NCBI GenBank assembly: GCA_013375495.1
Contig: JABXKC010000033.1
Location: forward strand, 1-42,981
DNA length: 42,981 nucleotides
Direction: 5' to 3'
Source of the DNA: Promethearchaeota archaeon
GTDB taxonomy: Archaea; Asgardarchaeota; Lokiarchaeia; Sigynarchaeales; SOKP01
Shown here: positions 8,949-17,372 of the stretch, in pieces
How the letters are laid out: every line of letters starts with the position of its first letter
Numbering within the stretch: position 1 is the stretch's first letter
The notes under the pieces: model-generated
What the model was told of the DNA's origin: nothing
Database searches by the model: none
Seen by the model: only the letters and a program-made list of their open reading frames with translations
Program-made: the position numbers and the translations under genes

Positions 8949-10010
8949 ATGGGTAGATTAATATCTTATAATCGAAGAGAAATGGCTTCAAAGCGATTTA
9001 GATTTCTATTTTATGAAGTCGTTCCGATATTCTTAGTAACATTCGTATTTTTAATCCTAGAATGGACAATATTACCCCTCTTAGTAAATCAAACTTCCGC
9101 GTTATTCGGAATGTTATTTTACCTAATTAGAGCTTTAGCGATATTTTTAGTAATCTTCTTATTTCTATTCGTTTCTAATAAATATAAAAAAAAAAATTCA
9201 CAACCAACTAAAAAAGATATCGCACCTCATATTGGTTATCTAAAGCTCTATAAAATGTCGAAGAAAAATTACCTCTATCAACTACTTTATAGTTTATTAT
9301 TGTTTTTCCTAATTTTAATCCCACTTGAGTTTTTATTCTCATATTTTTTACCTCAAACTATAACCTTTCGTGCTGCTTCATTAGCATTCAGAAGAGAGAA
9401 CTCGTATTTGTTACTTAACGATATTTCGCAATTCATGATTTTCTCAATAATAATTCAATTAAGTATATCAATTTCGGAAGAATCTATATTCAGAGGTTTT
9501 ATAACAAAAAGAGGGAGCGAATATTTTAACAAGATATCAGCTGTAATGATATCAACCTTTTCCTTTACGTTTATAGAGTTTTTTTTAAATCCGATTATAT
9601 TAACAGCAAGTTTCTATATTGGCGTTATTTGGTTTATTAAATCTTTTATAGTGGGTCTTATATTATCTTTGACAATAATTAGAAGAAAATGGTTATTCCC
9701 AATGATAATTGCAAAAACAATTGATTCTATTATAACGAGTATATTTTTCTGGGCTTTTTTGAAAGGTGGAAATTTTATTCAACTACTAATTTTTATCTAC
9801 ACCCCATTATTATTAATTAGTTTAATTATACTTCTATTACAGCACTCAAGAGTTCAAGAGAGTTTAAAAATAGGAATTAAGATGATTAAATCTTATTCTA
9901 AAAATGATATTTCATTAAAAGAGACTTCAGGTGATAAAGTATTTCGAATTCTTTTTGATATCTTCTTAGCTTTCTTATTGTTTCTTTTTGGGATTTTAAT
10001 AAGTGTTTAG
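8949..10010 (+). CDS. CPBP (Abi/Rce1-like) membrane protein, probably catalytically degenerate
   Basis: This 353-residue protein has about eight hydrophobic spans. Residues around 178-186 read SEESIFRGFI, which matches the EExxxR first motif of CPBP intramembrane proteases. The later His-bearing motifs are not intact. The expected FxxxH appears as FTFIE, and the third motif, usually with His and Asn, appears as IIAKTIDS. The fold is likely retained but classical glutamate/histidine protease activity is doubtful. The next gene starts 18 bases on, so the two are probably co-transcribed. Confidence 0.7.
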   Translation: MGRLISYNRREMASKRFRFLFYEVVPIFLVTFVFLILEWTILPLLVNQTSALFGMLFYLIRALAIFLVIFLFLFVSNKYKKKNSQPTKKDIAPHIGYLKLYKMSKKNYLYQLLYSLLLFFLILIPLEFLFSYFLPQTITFRAASLAFRRENSYLLLNDISQFMIFSIIIQLSISISEESIFRGFITKRGSEYFNKISAVMISTFSFTFIEFFLNPIILTASFYIGVIWFIKSFIVGLILSLTIIRRKWLFPMIIAKTIDSIITSIFFWAFLKGGNFIQLLIFIYTPLLLISLIILLLQHSRVQESLKIGIKMIKSYSKNDISLKETSGDKVFRILFDIFLAFLLFLFGILISV

Positions 10011-10028
10011 ACGAATGGTATGATATAA

Positions 10029-11027
10029 ATGTTTAAGAAAACTCAAGTAAAATTTAAAACCTACAAATCTGATGCTGCTCCGTTTTTCTTTTATATTGAG
10101 ATTTTTCCTTTTGACACATCTCGATATATTAGTCCATATGTATCTTCTCTCATAAAAACAATCGAAAAAAATCCAGTTGTTCCAATTCCCATGCGGGTCG
10201 ATCGTGTATTTAATGGTGACTCTTCTATATTAATTCGTCCAAGGGAACCCATTTCCTTTCAGATTTCAGAAGATAAACTCGCTGTTATTAACCCATATCA
10301 TTTTCTTCTTAATGGTATAAAAAACGTAATTTACTTCTCTGAAATTCGTTCTTCAGAAACCTTGTATAAATCTATTTCAAGAAAAAATGTGATATCGTGG
10401 TGGGAAAAAACGAGATTCCTTTATGGTAATCTTAATAGACTTGAAGAGGATTTCTCTTCGTTCTTAAGAGCATATTTACATACAATGGTTAGAAACTATG
10501 TTGAAGGGGATGATCTTATAAGTGCGGCAATCCAATATTGCCAAATTATCGAAAATATTTGTAAGAAAAGAATGGAACAAAACAGGATTTTAGCGGAAAT
10601 AGATGGAAAGGAATCTAGTGTAAAATTGTATAAGGTGAAAAACCAGACATATTATAAAAAACTCAAAAAAGTATCAGAAAAACAATATCATCCCGAATTA
10701 GTTGATATTGAAATAATTAATTATTCCAGTAGTAATTGGCCAAAAGTTACTACTGCTAAAAATGAAGTAGAAATAGATGTAAAAAAATACATCCCTCTCT
10801 TGTTCTATGATGATTTGCAAGAATGTATGTTACTGAATTTACAATATTTAGAAGAAAATGAAAAAATTCTCTTAAATCCCTCAACCTTGATTGAAAAAAA
10901 AATCATCAGCATCATTGAATCGAAAAAGTTTAATGACGATTTCAAGAATAAAAATCTATGGTGGAAAGATTTTAGCAAGATTAAACCAGAATTATTTTTA
11001 GATAAGATGTTCCAATCTCCACTTTAA
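10029..11027 (+). CDS. Hypothetical soluble protein, partner of the CPBP-like gene
   Basis: I do not recognise this 332-residue protein. It has no signal peptide or membrane span. The N-terminal part is beta-rich in character (FFFYIEIFPFDTSRYISPYV), the middle is alpha-helical and charged, with EKTRFLYGNLNRLEEDF and a helix near residue 175, and the C-terminus is rich in Lys, Asn and Trp. It follows the degenerate CPBP-like gene by 18 bases, so a joint function with that membrane protein is possible. Codon use looks like that of its neighbours. Confidence 0.6.
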   Translation: MFKKTQVKFKTYKSDAAPFFFYIEIFPFDTSRYISPYVSSLIKTIEKNPVVPIPMRVDRVFNGDSSILIRPREPISFQISEDKLAVINPYHFLLNGIKNVIYFSEIRSSETLYKSISRKNVISWWEKTRFLYGNLNRLEEDFSSFLRAYLHTMVRNYVEGDDLISAAIQYCQIIENICKKRMEQNRILAEIDGKESSVKLYKVKNQTYYKKLKKVSEKQYHPELVDIEIINYSSSNWPKVTTAKNEVEIDVKKYIPLLFYDDLQECMLLNLQYLEENEKILLNPSTLIEKKIISIIESKKFNDDFKNKNLWWKDFSKIKPELFLDKMFQSPL

Positions 11028-11078
11028 TAAAGATTTTGATTTTTACTTAAAAGAATCGATTTTAATATGATTAACAAT

Positions 11079-11122
11079 TTTACTAAAGTAAATTTAATTC
11101 GAGAGAAAGAGAAATTAAAAAG
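11079..11122 (+). promoter_or_regulatory. Shared 44-base leader element, copy 1
   Basis: This stretch holds three blocks in order: TTTACTAAAGTAAA (11079-11092), AATTCGAG (11096-11103) and AGAAATTAAAAAG (11110-11122). The same blocks in the same order and the same 44-base total length occur at 15382-15425 ahead of the 4-hydroxybutyryl-CoA dehydratase gene. The first block is an inverted repeat with arms TTTACT and AGTAAA. It ends 27 bases before the acyl-CoA dehydrogenase start and could be a promoter with an operator. A function is inferred only from the repeat. Confidence 0.5.
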
Positions 11123-11149
11123 TAAAGAAAAATAGGTAATTAGTTAATC

Positions 11150-12367
11150 ATGACGGGACACATAAATTTTGAAGATCTGGATTTAAAGTTCGGATATTCT
11201 TGTATGCCGAATAGGTTACATTATTATTCGAAAGAAGAAAACGATTTTAGAATGGAATTTCGTAAATGGTGTGAAAAATACATCGGTCCGGTTGCAGAAG
11301 AGATAGATAGAAATCGAGATAAGCAATTGGCAGTAGAAATATTAAAAAAAATGCCTTATCTTGATATTATCATTCCAAAGGAAGCAGGTGGTCAAGGTAA
11401 GGGCGTTCTTTATCGCACAATTTTAGGAGAAGAATTAACTGCTTTTAATTATGCTATAGCAGGTATCTTTGGAGCTTCATCATGCCTTTTTGCAGGGCCA
11501 ATAATCGAATTTGGCACCCCTGAACAAAAAAAGAAATACTTATCAGGAGTAGGAAATGGAACCAAAATCGGAGCGATTGGAATTACTGAACCAACAGGTG
11601 GTTCCGATGCAATTGGTGGAATGAAATTAAGAGCAATCCGGGATGGTAAACACTACATACTAAATGGAGAAAAATGCTTCATAACAAATGGAAGCGTAGC
11701 AGATTATATATGTTTATATGCAATAACCAACGATCAGGTAAAAGCACACAAAGGAATGACTGCATTTATCTTTGAGACAGATACACCTGGCTTCGAAGTA
11801 TTAAAGGATTATAAACACATGGGAAGGCGAGGAATGCCAAATTCCCATTTACAATTTAAAGATTGTAAAGTTCCCATTGAAAATGTGCTTCACAGAGAAA
11901 ATGAAGGGCTTGAAGTGTTACTTTATGGATTAGATGGTGAACGTACATTTACAGCATCTCAATATGTTGGTTTAGCAAGAAGTGCATTTGAAATTGCCTA
12001 CCGTTATGCACATAAAAGGGAACAATTCAAAAAAACATTGTATAATTTTGAAGCAAACAGTTTTAAACTTGCAGAAATGTATATGGATATTGAATTAAAT
12101 AGAATTGCTATGGCACAAATTGCGAGAATGCTTGATGATGGTCATTACTGTAGAGCAACAGTTGCAGCTGTGAAAACTAGATTAGCTGATGCTACTGTAC
12201 GAATCTCACAAGAAGCAATTCAAATTGTTGGTGGTTTAGGATATTCAGAAGAATATCCTTTAGAGCGTTATTATAGAGATGCTAAAATCGGGCAAATTTC
12301 AGCAGGTACATCGGAAATAATGAGATATATCATCACAAGAGAAATGATTAGAATGTGGGGTAAATAG
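11150..12367 (+). CDS. Acyl-CoA dehydrogenase
   Basis: This 405-residue FAD enzyme should oxidise an acyl-CoA to the 2-enoyl-CoA. Family signatures are IGITEPTGGSDA and, at the C-terminus, IVGGLGYSEEYPLERYYRDA. The medium-chain catalytic Glu position near the end reads ISAGTSEIMR and has Ala there. The alternative site used by isovaleryl- and long-chain-type enzymes is filled: Glu264 in LDGERTF. It is therefore probably an active enzyme of that type, perhaps for branched or longer substrates. A crotonase gene starts 11 bases after its stop, so the two form an operon. The electron acceptor (ETF) is not in the window. Confidence 0.93.
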   Translation: MTGHINFEDLDLKFGYSCMPNRLHYYSKEENDFRMEFRKWCEKYIGPVAEEIDRNRDKQLAVEILKKMPYLDIIIPKEAGGQGKGVLYRTILGEELTAFNYAIAGIFGASSCLFAGPIIEFGTPEQKKKYLSGVGNGTKIGAIGITEPTGGSDAIGGMKLRAIRDGKHYILNGEKCFITNGSVADYICLYAITNDQVKAHKGMTAFIFETDTPGFEVLKDYKHMGRRGMPNSHLQFKDCKVPIENVLHRENEGLEVLLYGLDGERTFTASQYVGLARSAFEIAYRYAHKREQFKKTLYNFEANSFKLAEMYMDIELNRIAMAQIARMLDDGHYCRATVAAVKTRLADATVRISQEAIQIVGGLGYSEEYPLERYYRDAKIGQISAGTSEIMRYIITREMIRMWGK

Positions 12368-12378
12368 GTGTATAATCG

Positions 12379-13170
12379 ATGGAAAGGAAAGTAAAGCTAG
12401 AAATAAAAGGTTCTGTTGCCAAAATTGTTCTAAATGATGCTGAAAATTATAATCCCTTAAATCAAGAAATGGCTAAAGAGTTGCTTGTGGTTTTGGACCA
12501 ACTCCGGAATAATGAAGATGTAAGATGTCTGACGATCACAGGTTCTGGTAAAGCGTTTTCAGCAGGAGGAGACATTAAAACATTCAAGGAAAGTATTGAA
12601 GAAGGAAAACCAGGAGAGGTCATGGATAACTTATTAAAGAATCTATATAAGATCGCGCTAATATTGCGTCAATATCCAAAACCTGTAATAGGGGTTGTTA
12701 ATGGATGGGCTGTAGGAGCAGGAATGAATCTTGCACTCTCTTGTGATTTAGTCATAGCATCAAATAAAGCGAAATTTAGACAGTCGTTTAGTAAGCTTGC
12801 GCTAATTCCTGGATTTGCGGGAACCATTTTGCTTAGCCGCCAGTTAACATGGCAACAAGCAACTGAGATGGCGTTTTTTGGGGAAACTTATACAGCAGAG
12901 GATATGGTTAAGTTAGGACTTGTAAATGAAGTTGTTGATTCGGAAAGATTAGCAGAACGAGCTAATGAGATGGCTTCTAAACTAGCTAGTGGCCCAACGC
13001 TAACATATGCGCGTACGAAAAAACTATTTTTCGATGCTTTAAGCGAACCCTTAGTAGATCATCTTGAAAACGAACGACAAATGCAAATTAAATCAGCAGA
13101 AACGCAAGATTTTAAAATTGGAGTGTTTGCTATTAACGATAAAAAAGAACCAGAGTTTATTGGCAAATGA
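12379..13170 (+). CDS. Enoyl-CoA hydratase/isomerase family protein, PaaG-like
   Basis: This 263-residue crotonase-fold protein has the oxyanion-hole segments AFSAGGDIKTF and VGAGMNLALSCDL. Its closest style by eye is PaaG (FSKLALIPGFAGT). The two glutamates used by true enoyl-CoA hydratases are absent: the first position is Asn (GAGMNLA) and the second is Phe (RQSFSKL). The Asp expected in the PaaG LIPD segment is Gly here. It is therefore unlikely to be an ordinary hydratase, and an isomerase or another CoA-thioester reaction is possible. An AGGTG ribosome binding site precedes ATG 12379. It sits directly after the acyl-CoA dehydrogenase. Confidence 0.88.
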   Translation: MERKVKLEIKGSVAKIVLNDAENYNPLNQEMAKELLVVLDQLRNNEDVRCLTITGSGKAFSAGGDIKTFKESIEEGKPGEVMDNLLKNLYKIALILRQYPKPVIGVVNGWAVGAGMNLALSCDLVIASNKAKFRQSFSKLALIPGFAGTILLSRQLTWQQATEMAFFGETYTAEDMVKLGLVNEVVDSERLAERANEMASKLASGPTLTYARTKKLFFDALSEPLVDHLENERQMQIKSAETQDFKIGVFAINDKKEPEFIGK

Positions 13171-13198
13171 GTTGAAACTAAAGAAATAACAAATCAGG

Positions 13199-13861
13199 AT
13201 GATGGAACAGGTTAACATTCTTACAACGGAACTTATTGAGTATTGTGACAATATCAACGTAGACATTGTTGGGTTTTCTGATACTACTAATTTTGAAGAA
13301 TTTAATAAAGAACATAGACCTAATTCATATCTTAGTACTTCTAAAACTGTGATTGTAATCGGATTTCATTTATATGATATTAGTTTAGATGCGTGGAATA
13401 GAGACGAAGTAAAAGAAAAAAGTTATCATTTTGCTGATTTAATATTACTAAATCAATGTCATCGAATAAAGAATTTTTTAACCAAAAAAGGTTTCAAATC
13501 AAAAATTATCCCTTATGAGCCAGGACTCTATTTAAAAGATGCTGCGGCTCTAGCTGGAATTGGCCCTATTGGAAAGAATAATCTACTTATCACAAAAGCT
13601 TATGGATCTCAATTAAGATTAAGGTCATTGGTGACAGAAGCAGAATTATCTTTTGGCACCCCTATTTATGAGAGTGAATATTGTAGAAATTGTAACATAT
13701 GCATTGAATCTTGTCCTGCTGGTGCTCTAGAAGAAGGAAAGTATGATAAAGATTTATGTCGCAATTATTGTATAACAAATTTAAAAAATTTATCAGAAAA
13801 CACGGTTCTTTGGTGTAACATTTGTATTGAAGTTTGTCCAGCAGGAAGAACCAAAATTTAA
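13199..13861 (+). CDS. QueG-like / dehalogenase-like double [4Fe-4S] protein
   Basis: This 220-residue protein resembles the iron-sulfur region of epoxyqueuosine reductase and reductive-dehalogenase-like proteins. The N-terminal part has a VGFSDT start and AALAGIGPIGKNNLLI. The C-terminus carries two cluster sites: CRNCNICIESCPAG, then CRNYC and CNICIEVCPAG. QueG proteins are usually 300-380 residues, so this is a short form without the C-terminal repeat domain. It follows the crotonase by 28 bases and could be an electron-transfer partner, but the actual substrate is unknown. ATG 13199 and ATG 13202 are both possible starts. Confidence 0.78.
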   Translation: MMEQVNILTTELIEYCDNINVDIVGFSDTTNFEEFNKEHRPNSYLSTSKTVIVIGFHLYDISLDAWNRDEVKEKSYHFADLILLNQCHRIKNFLTKKGFKSKIIPYEPGLYLKDAAALAGIGPIGKNNLLITKAYGSQLRLRSLVTEAELSFGTPIYESEYCRNCNICIESCPAGALEEGKYDKDLCRNYCITNLKNLSENTVLWCNICIEVCPAGRTKI

Positions 13862-13869
13862 ATCTAAAA

Positions 13870-15309
13870 TCAGCCTATGGTAAGGGATATATCAATATCA
13901 ACATCAATTGGTTCTTTATAGGGGCTAATCTTTTTCAAGAATATAATACTAATAAGATAAAATGTTCCAATTGAAGAATACAATATTACTATTATAATTG
14001 GGTTTTTTTCATTTGGGCCGATTAGTATAGCACCTACTATGAGTGATCCACAGGTTTGTCCCATAGAACTAATAAAATTTAAAGCTCCATAATAAGCCCC
14101 CGATAGAGATGATAAAGCTCTATCAGAAGATTCACTATCAATATTTTTTGCTGTATTATGAACCAAGTTTGCCCCCAAGGGAATGGAAAATAATGGAAAA
14201 GCGTATAGTGCACCGAGAATGGTCCCTTCTGTTAAAAAAAACAAAATTACAGTAAGTAAAAAATTAGTCAAAGGAATAATAAATATTATAATAAAGATGG
14301 ATCCAATCCCCGCACACCAGAGACAAAGAGCATACTTAGTAATAAGAGTTTTATTTTTAAAGAAATATCTCCAGAAGAAATACCATGTTAGCTTACCCGT
14401 AATTGATACTATTATATAGATGTAAAAATCGTTATTTCTGAATAACAAAACATAAGTAATTAGCGGTATAATTAGAATACCCAGAATTTTTCCCGCAGTT
14501 CTTACAAAGAATTGTACTAATAACAACTTATTATAATTTCTATCAGTTAAAGGATAAAATATTGCCTTGAAAGCATTTTTTATTTTCTTTTTCTCATTTT
14601 TCATCTCGTAGTGATTATGAAAACTTTCATCAACAGAGAAGTAAGTAAAAATTATAGTTATTGATCCAAATAACGCAAAACTGATTCCAATTATAGGCAT
14701 TAACACAATTACAGTACCCCCCGAGTTAGTCCACCATTTAGCGTTTATAGGATCTTCCAATAAGCTTTGAACAGCTAACGGCATTAATAAAGCTAATACT
14801 GAAGCAATAATAGAAAATATAACTCTAATTGAGGCGACTTTTTTTCTATTTTCGGATGTTTGAGATTGTTCTGGAAGCATAGAGAGGTACGTAGTGAATA
14901 TTATAGTTCCAAAAATTGCTTTAATACTTATCATGGACCAAAAATAAAGCGCTGTAGGAAGAAAAAATGAGTTTGAAGGGGGACAATACCAAGGAGGGAG
15001 CCAAAGAAAAATATTTGCCAAAAGCCAAATAGGAAGTCCAATGATCAAGAAATATTTTCTTTTTCCCCTCTTACCGGGTTTTTTATTATCTGCGATTACT
15101 CCTGATATAATTGAAAATACTGCTATTAAAACGAAATTTATTGTAAGACCAGCAGATACTAAAATGGAGCTAAGATTGATAGTATATACATAAAATTGGA
15201 AAACAAACGTACCAGTAAATATATTGACTAAGGAAATACCGAAATTTGCAGATGCGTATCCGATTAACCGCTTTCCATGTAATTCCCTATTTTTAGAAAT
15301 TGAATTCAT
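13870..15309 (-). CDS. GPH-type MFS transporter
   Basis: This 479-residue protein has about 12 spans and the layout of the glycoside-pentoside-hexuronide:cation symporter branch of the MFS. It has an N-terminal LIGYASANFGISL, a loop VIADNKKPGKRGKRKYF after the second span, and a large central cytoplasmic stretch rich in Lys (KNEKKKIKNAFKA). Its stop lies 8 bases from the stop of the iron-sulfur gene, so the two genes converge. The substrate cannot be inferred. The upstream gap to 15518 is shared with the divergent dehydratase gene. Confidence 0.82.
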   Translation of the reverse strand: MNSISKNRELHGKRLIGYASANFGISLVNIFTGTFVFQFYVYTINLSSILVSAGLTINFVLIAVFSIISGVIADNKKPGKRGKRKYFLIIGLPIWLLANIFLWLPPWYCPPSNSFFLPTALYFWSMISIKAIFGTIIFTTYLSMLPEQSQTSENRKKVASIRVIFSIIASVLALLMPLAVQSLLEDPINAKWWTNSGGTVIVLMPIIGISFALFGSITIIFTYFSVDESFHNHYEMKNEKKKIKNAFKAIFYPLTDRNYNKLLLVQFFVRTAGKILGILIIPLITYVLLFRNNDFYIYIIVSITGKLTWYFFWRYFFKNKTLITKYALCLWCAGIGSIFIIIFIIPLTNFLLTVILFFLTEGTILGALYAFPLFSIPLGANLVHNTAKNIDSESSDRALSSLSGAYYGALNFISSMGQTCGSLIVGAILIGPNEKNPIIIVILYSSIGTFYLISIIFLKKISPYKEPIDVDIDISLTIG

Positions 15310-15381
15310 ATCATTTACTTTTAATGTTGTAATTTAGAGTTAGATTTATCATTAAAAAAATAAGTTAGATAAGAATTTTAA

Positions 15382-15425
15382 TTTACTAAAGTAAAATAAC
15401 GAAATTCGAGGAAGAAATTAAAAAG
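15382..15425 (+). promoter_or_regulatory. Shared 44-base leader element, copy 2
   Basis: The blocks are TTTACTAAAGTAAA (15382-15395), AATTCGAG (15403-15410) and AGAAATTAAAAAG (15413-15425). They match the element at 11079-11122 in order and in overall length. The internal spacing differs (7 and 2 bases here, 3 and 6 there). It lies in the divergent gap between the transporter and the 4-hydroxybutyryl-CoA dehydratase gene, 92 bases ahead of that gene's ATG. It is a candidate operator or promoter for co-regulation of the two acyl-CoA units. Confidence 0.5.
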
Positions 15426-15517
15426 AAAGGTTAAAAGAGTTTACAAATATTAGACCAATTTTTAAAAACTAAGAGAAATATATCTAATTATATGAAAAAT
15501 AAGGAGTAGTAATAATT

Positions 15518-16966
15518 ATGACATTAAAAACCCCAGAAGAGTATTTAAAAAGCATTCAACGACCAGTTAATTTGTATATGTTCGGTGAAAAAGTAGAAGA
15601 ATTTTGGAATCATCCAATCATTAAACCATCGATAAACACAGTTATGAAAATTTACGAATTAGCTCAGATGGACGAATATAAGGATTTGATGACAACAAAA
15701 TCTCACTTAACAGGAGAAATAATTAATCGCTTCACTCATATTCATCAATCTACTGAAGACTTAATAAAGAAGGTTCAAATGCAAAGATTACTGGGGCAAC
15801 AGACGTCGTGTTGTTTTATGCGCTGCGTAGGATTTGATACCGCGAATGCGCTTTATAGTGTCACCTATGAAATGGATAAAAAAAATAATACTAATTATCA
15901 CGATCGCTTTAAAAAATATTGGACTGAAGTGCAAAATCAAGATCTCATGGTAGATGGTGCAATGACAGATACAAAAGGCGATAGAAGCAAACGCCCAAAA
16001 GATCAGCCAGATCCTGATTCTTATTTACATATTATTGAAGAAAATGATGAAGGAATAATCGTAAGGGGTGCTAAAGTCCACCAAACGGGATTCCTCAATT
16101 CGCACCGAGCGATTGTCATGCCTACACTTAGATTAAGAGAAGGAGAAGAGCCATATGCCGTGAGTTTTGGGATTGATACCAATGCAAAAGGAATTACAAT
16201 GATCTATGGAAGACAATCTTGTGATACTAGAAAGATAGAGGAAGGAAAATTAGATATCGGGAATTTTAAATATGGAGGCCAAGAAGTATTTGTTGTCTTC
16301 GATGATGTGTTTATCCCGGAGGACAATATCTTTATGAAAGGAGAGATTGAATATTCTGGAGAACTGGTGAATCGATTTGCCGGATATCATCGACAATCTT
16401 ATGGAGGTTGCAAGGTGGGAGTTGGAGATGTGCTTATAGGTGCTGCAGCTCTGGTTTCAGAATACAACGGTACTGAAAATGCCTCTCATATTAAGGATAA
16501 GCTCGTGGAAATGACACATTTAAATGAAACACTCTATAGTTGCGGTATTGCATGTAGTTCTTTAGGTTTCCAACGAGATGCAGGAAATTATGAAATGGAT
16601 ATGCTATTAGCAAATGTTTGTAAGCAAAATGTTACCCGCTTTCCTTATGAAATAGGACGACTTGCTGAAGACCTTGCAGGTGGGATGATATGTACTATGC
16701 CCTCTGAGGCAGATCTCAAGTCAGAGGAAATAGGTCCTTTAATCGAGAAATATTTAACAACATGTGAAGGAATGTGCGCTGAAGATCGATACAAAGTACT
16801 TCGCTTTATTGAAAATCTCACTATGGGAGTTGCCTCTGTGAGCTATAGAACAGAATCTATGCACGGAGCTGGATCTCCTCAGGCTCAAAGAATCATGATC
16901 TCTCGTCAAGCAAATCTAAAAGAGAAGAAAAAATTAGTCAAAAAGATTCTTGAAATTGACTCGTAA
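15518..16966 (+). CDS. abfD: 4-hydroxybutyryl-CoA dehydratase / vinylacetyl-CoA isomerase
   Basis: This 482-residue protein belongs to the FAD and [4Fe-4S] dehydratase family related to HpaB. The cluster ligands known from the clostridial enzyme (Cys99, Cys103, His292, Cys299) are all present at matching spacing: Cys99 and Cys103 in CCFMRC, and His291 and Cys298 in YHRQSYGGCK. The length is as expected. The enzyme converts 4-hydroxybutyryl-CoA to crotonyl-CoA, a step in 4-aminobutyrate fermentation and in archaeal hydroxybutyrate carbon-fixation cycles. No other gene specific to either route is in the window. An AAGGAG site precedes ATG 15518, and a cupin gene follows at once. Confidence 0.93.
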   Translation: MTLKTPEEYLKSIQRPVNLYMFGEKVEEFWNHPIIKPSINTVMKIYELAQMDEYKDLMTTKSHLTGEIINRFTHIHQSTEDLIKKVQMQRLLGQQTSCCFMRCVGFDTANALYSVTYEMDKKNNTNYHDRFKKYWTEVQNQDLMVDGAMTDTKGDRSKRPKDQPDPDSYLHIIEENDEGIIVRGAKVHQTGFLNSHRAIVMPTLRLREGEEPYAVSFGIDTNAKGITMIYGRQSCDTRKIEEGKLDIGNFKYGGQEVFVVFDDVFIPEDNIFMKGEIEYSGELVNRFAGYHRQSYGGCKVGVGDVLIGAAALVSEYNGTENASHIKDKLVEMTHLNETLYSCGIACSSLGFQRDAGNYEMDMLLANVCKQNVTRFPYEIGRLAEDLAGGMICTMPSEADLKSEEIGPLIEKYLTTCEGMCAEDRYKVLRFIENLTMGVASVSYRTESMHGAGSPQAQRIMISRQANLKEKKKLVKKILEIDS

Positions 16967-17329
16967 TTGTACCCCTACTATTTTTTTCCAATGTTTTATA
17001 ATTCTGAAGAAATAATTTTAAAATCGGGTATACATAGAGAATTATTAACATTAAATCTTAAAAGTGATGATTATACAACCAAAAATATATTTGAAAATCA
17101 GACTTTCAGTTTAACCACCCCTTCTAAAGATTCTATTTACATCTCAAAGAAGTTTAAGGTAATGCGAATTTCTTTAAAAAAAGGTTTAGAAGTCGAACCT
17201 CATCATGGATCTCATCCAGTTCTCTTCTTAGTTTTAAAAGGAAGAGGTGTACTTCCTACCGATTCTGGGCAAGTAGAATTAACGGTGAATGAGTATATAG
17301 CTTATAGCAAACTGAATCAAGAGTTATGA
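16967..17329 (+). CDS. Cupin-domain protein, apparently frameshifted near its end
   Basis: The open frame encodes up to 120 residues, counted from a TTG directly after the dehydratase stop. ATG 16991 is a likelier start. The cupin core is visible (EPHHGSHPVLFLVLKGRGVL). The frame ends early with SKLNQEL. In the -1 frame, ATG 17326 is followed by KNLEDLTVLTIRD and a stop at 17368-17370, which reads as the missing last strand of a cupin. One extra A in the AAA near 17309-17311 would join the two into SKTESRVMKNLEDL. This is therefore either a recent frameshift or a sequence error. A one-domain cupin next to the dehydratase may bind a metal or small ligand. Confidence 0.7.
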   Translation: MYPYYFFPMFYNSEEIILKSGIHRELLTLNLKSDDYTTKNIFENQTFSLTTPSKDSIYISKKFKVMRISLKKGLEVEPHHGSHPVLFLVLKGRGVLPTDSGQVELTVNEYIAYSKLNQEL

Positions 17330-17372
17330 AAAATTTGGAAGATTTAACGGTTTTAACTATTCGCGACTAATT

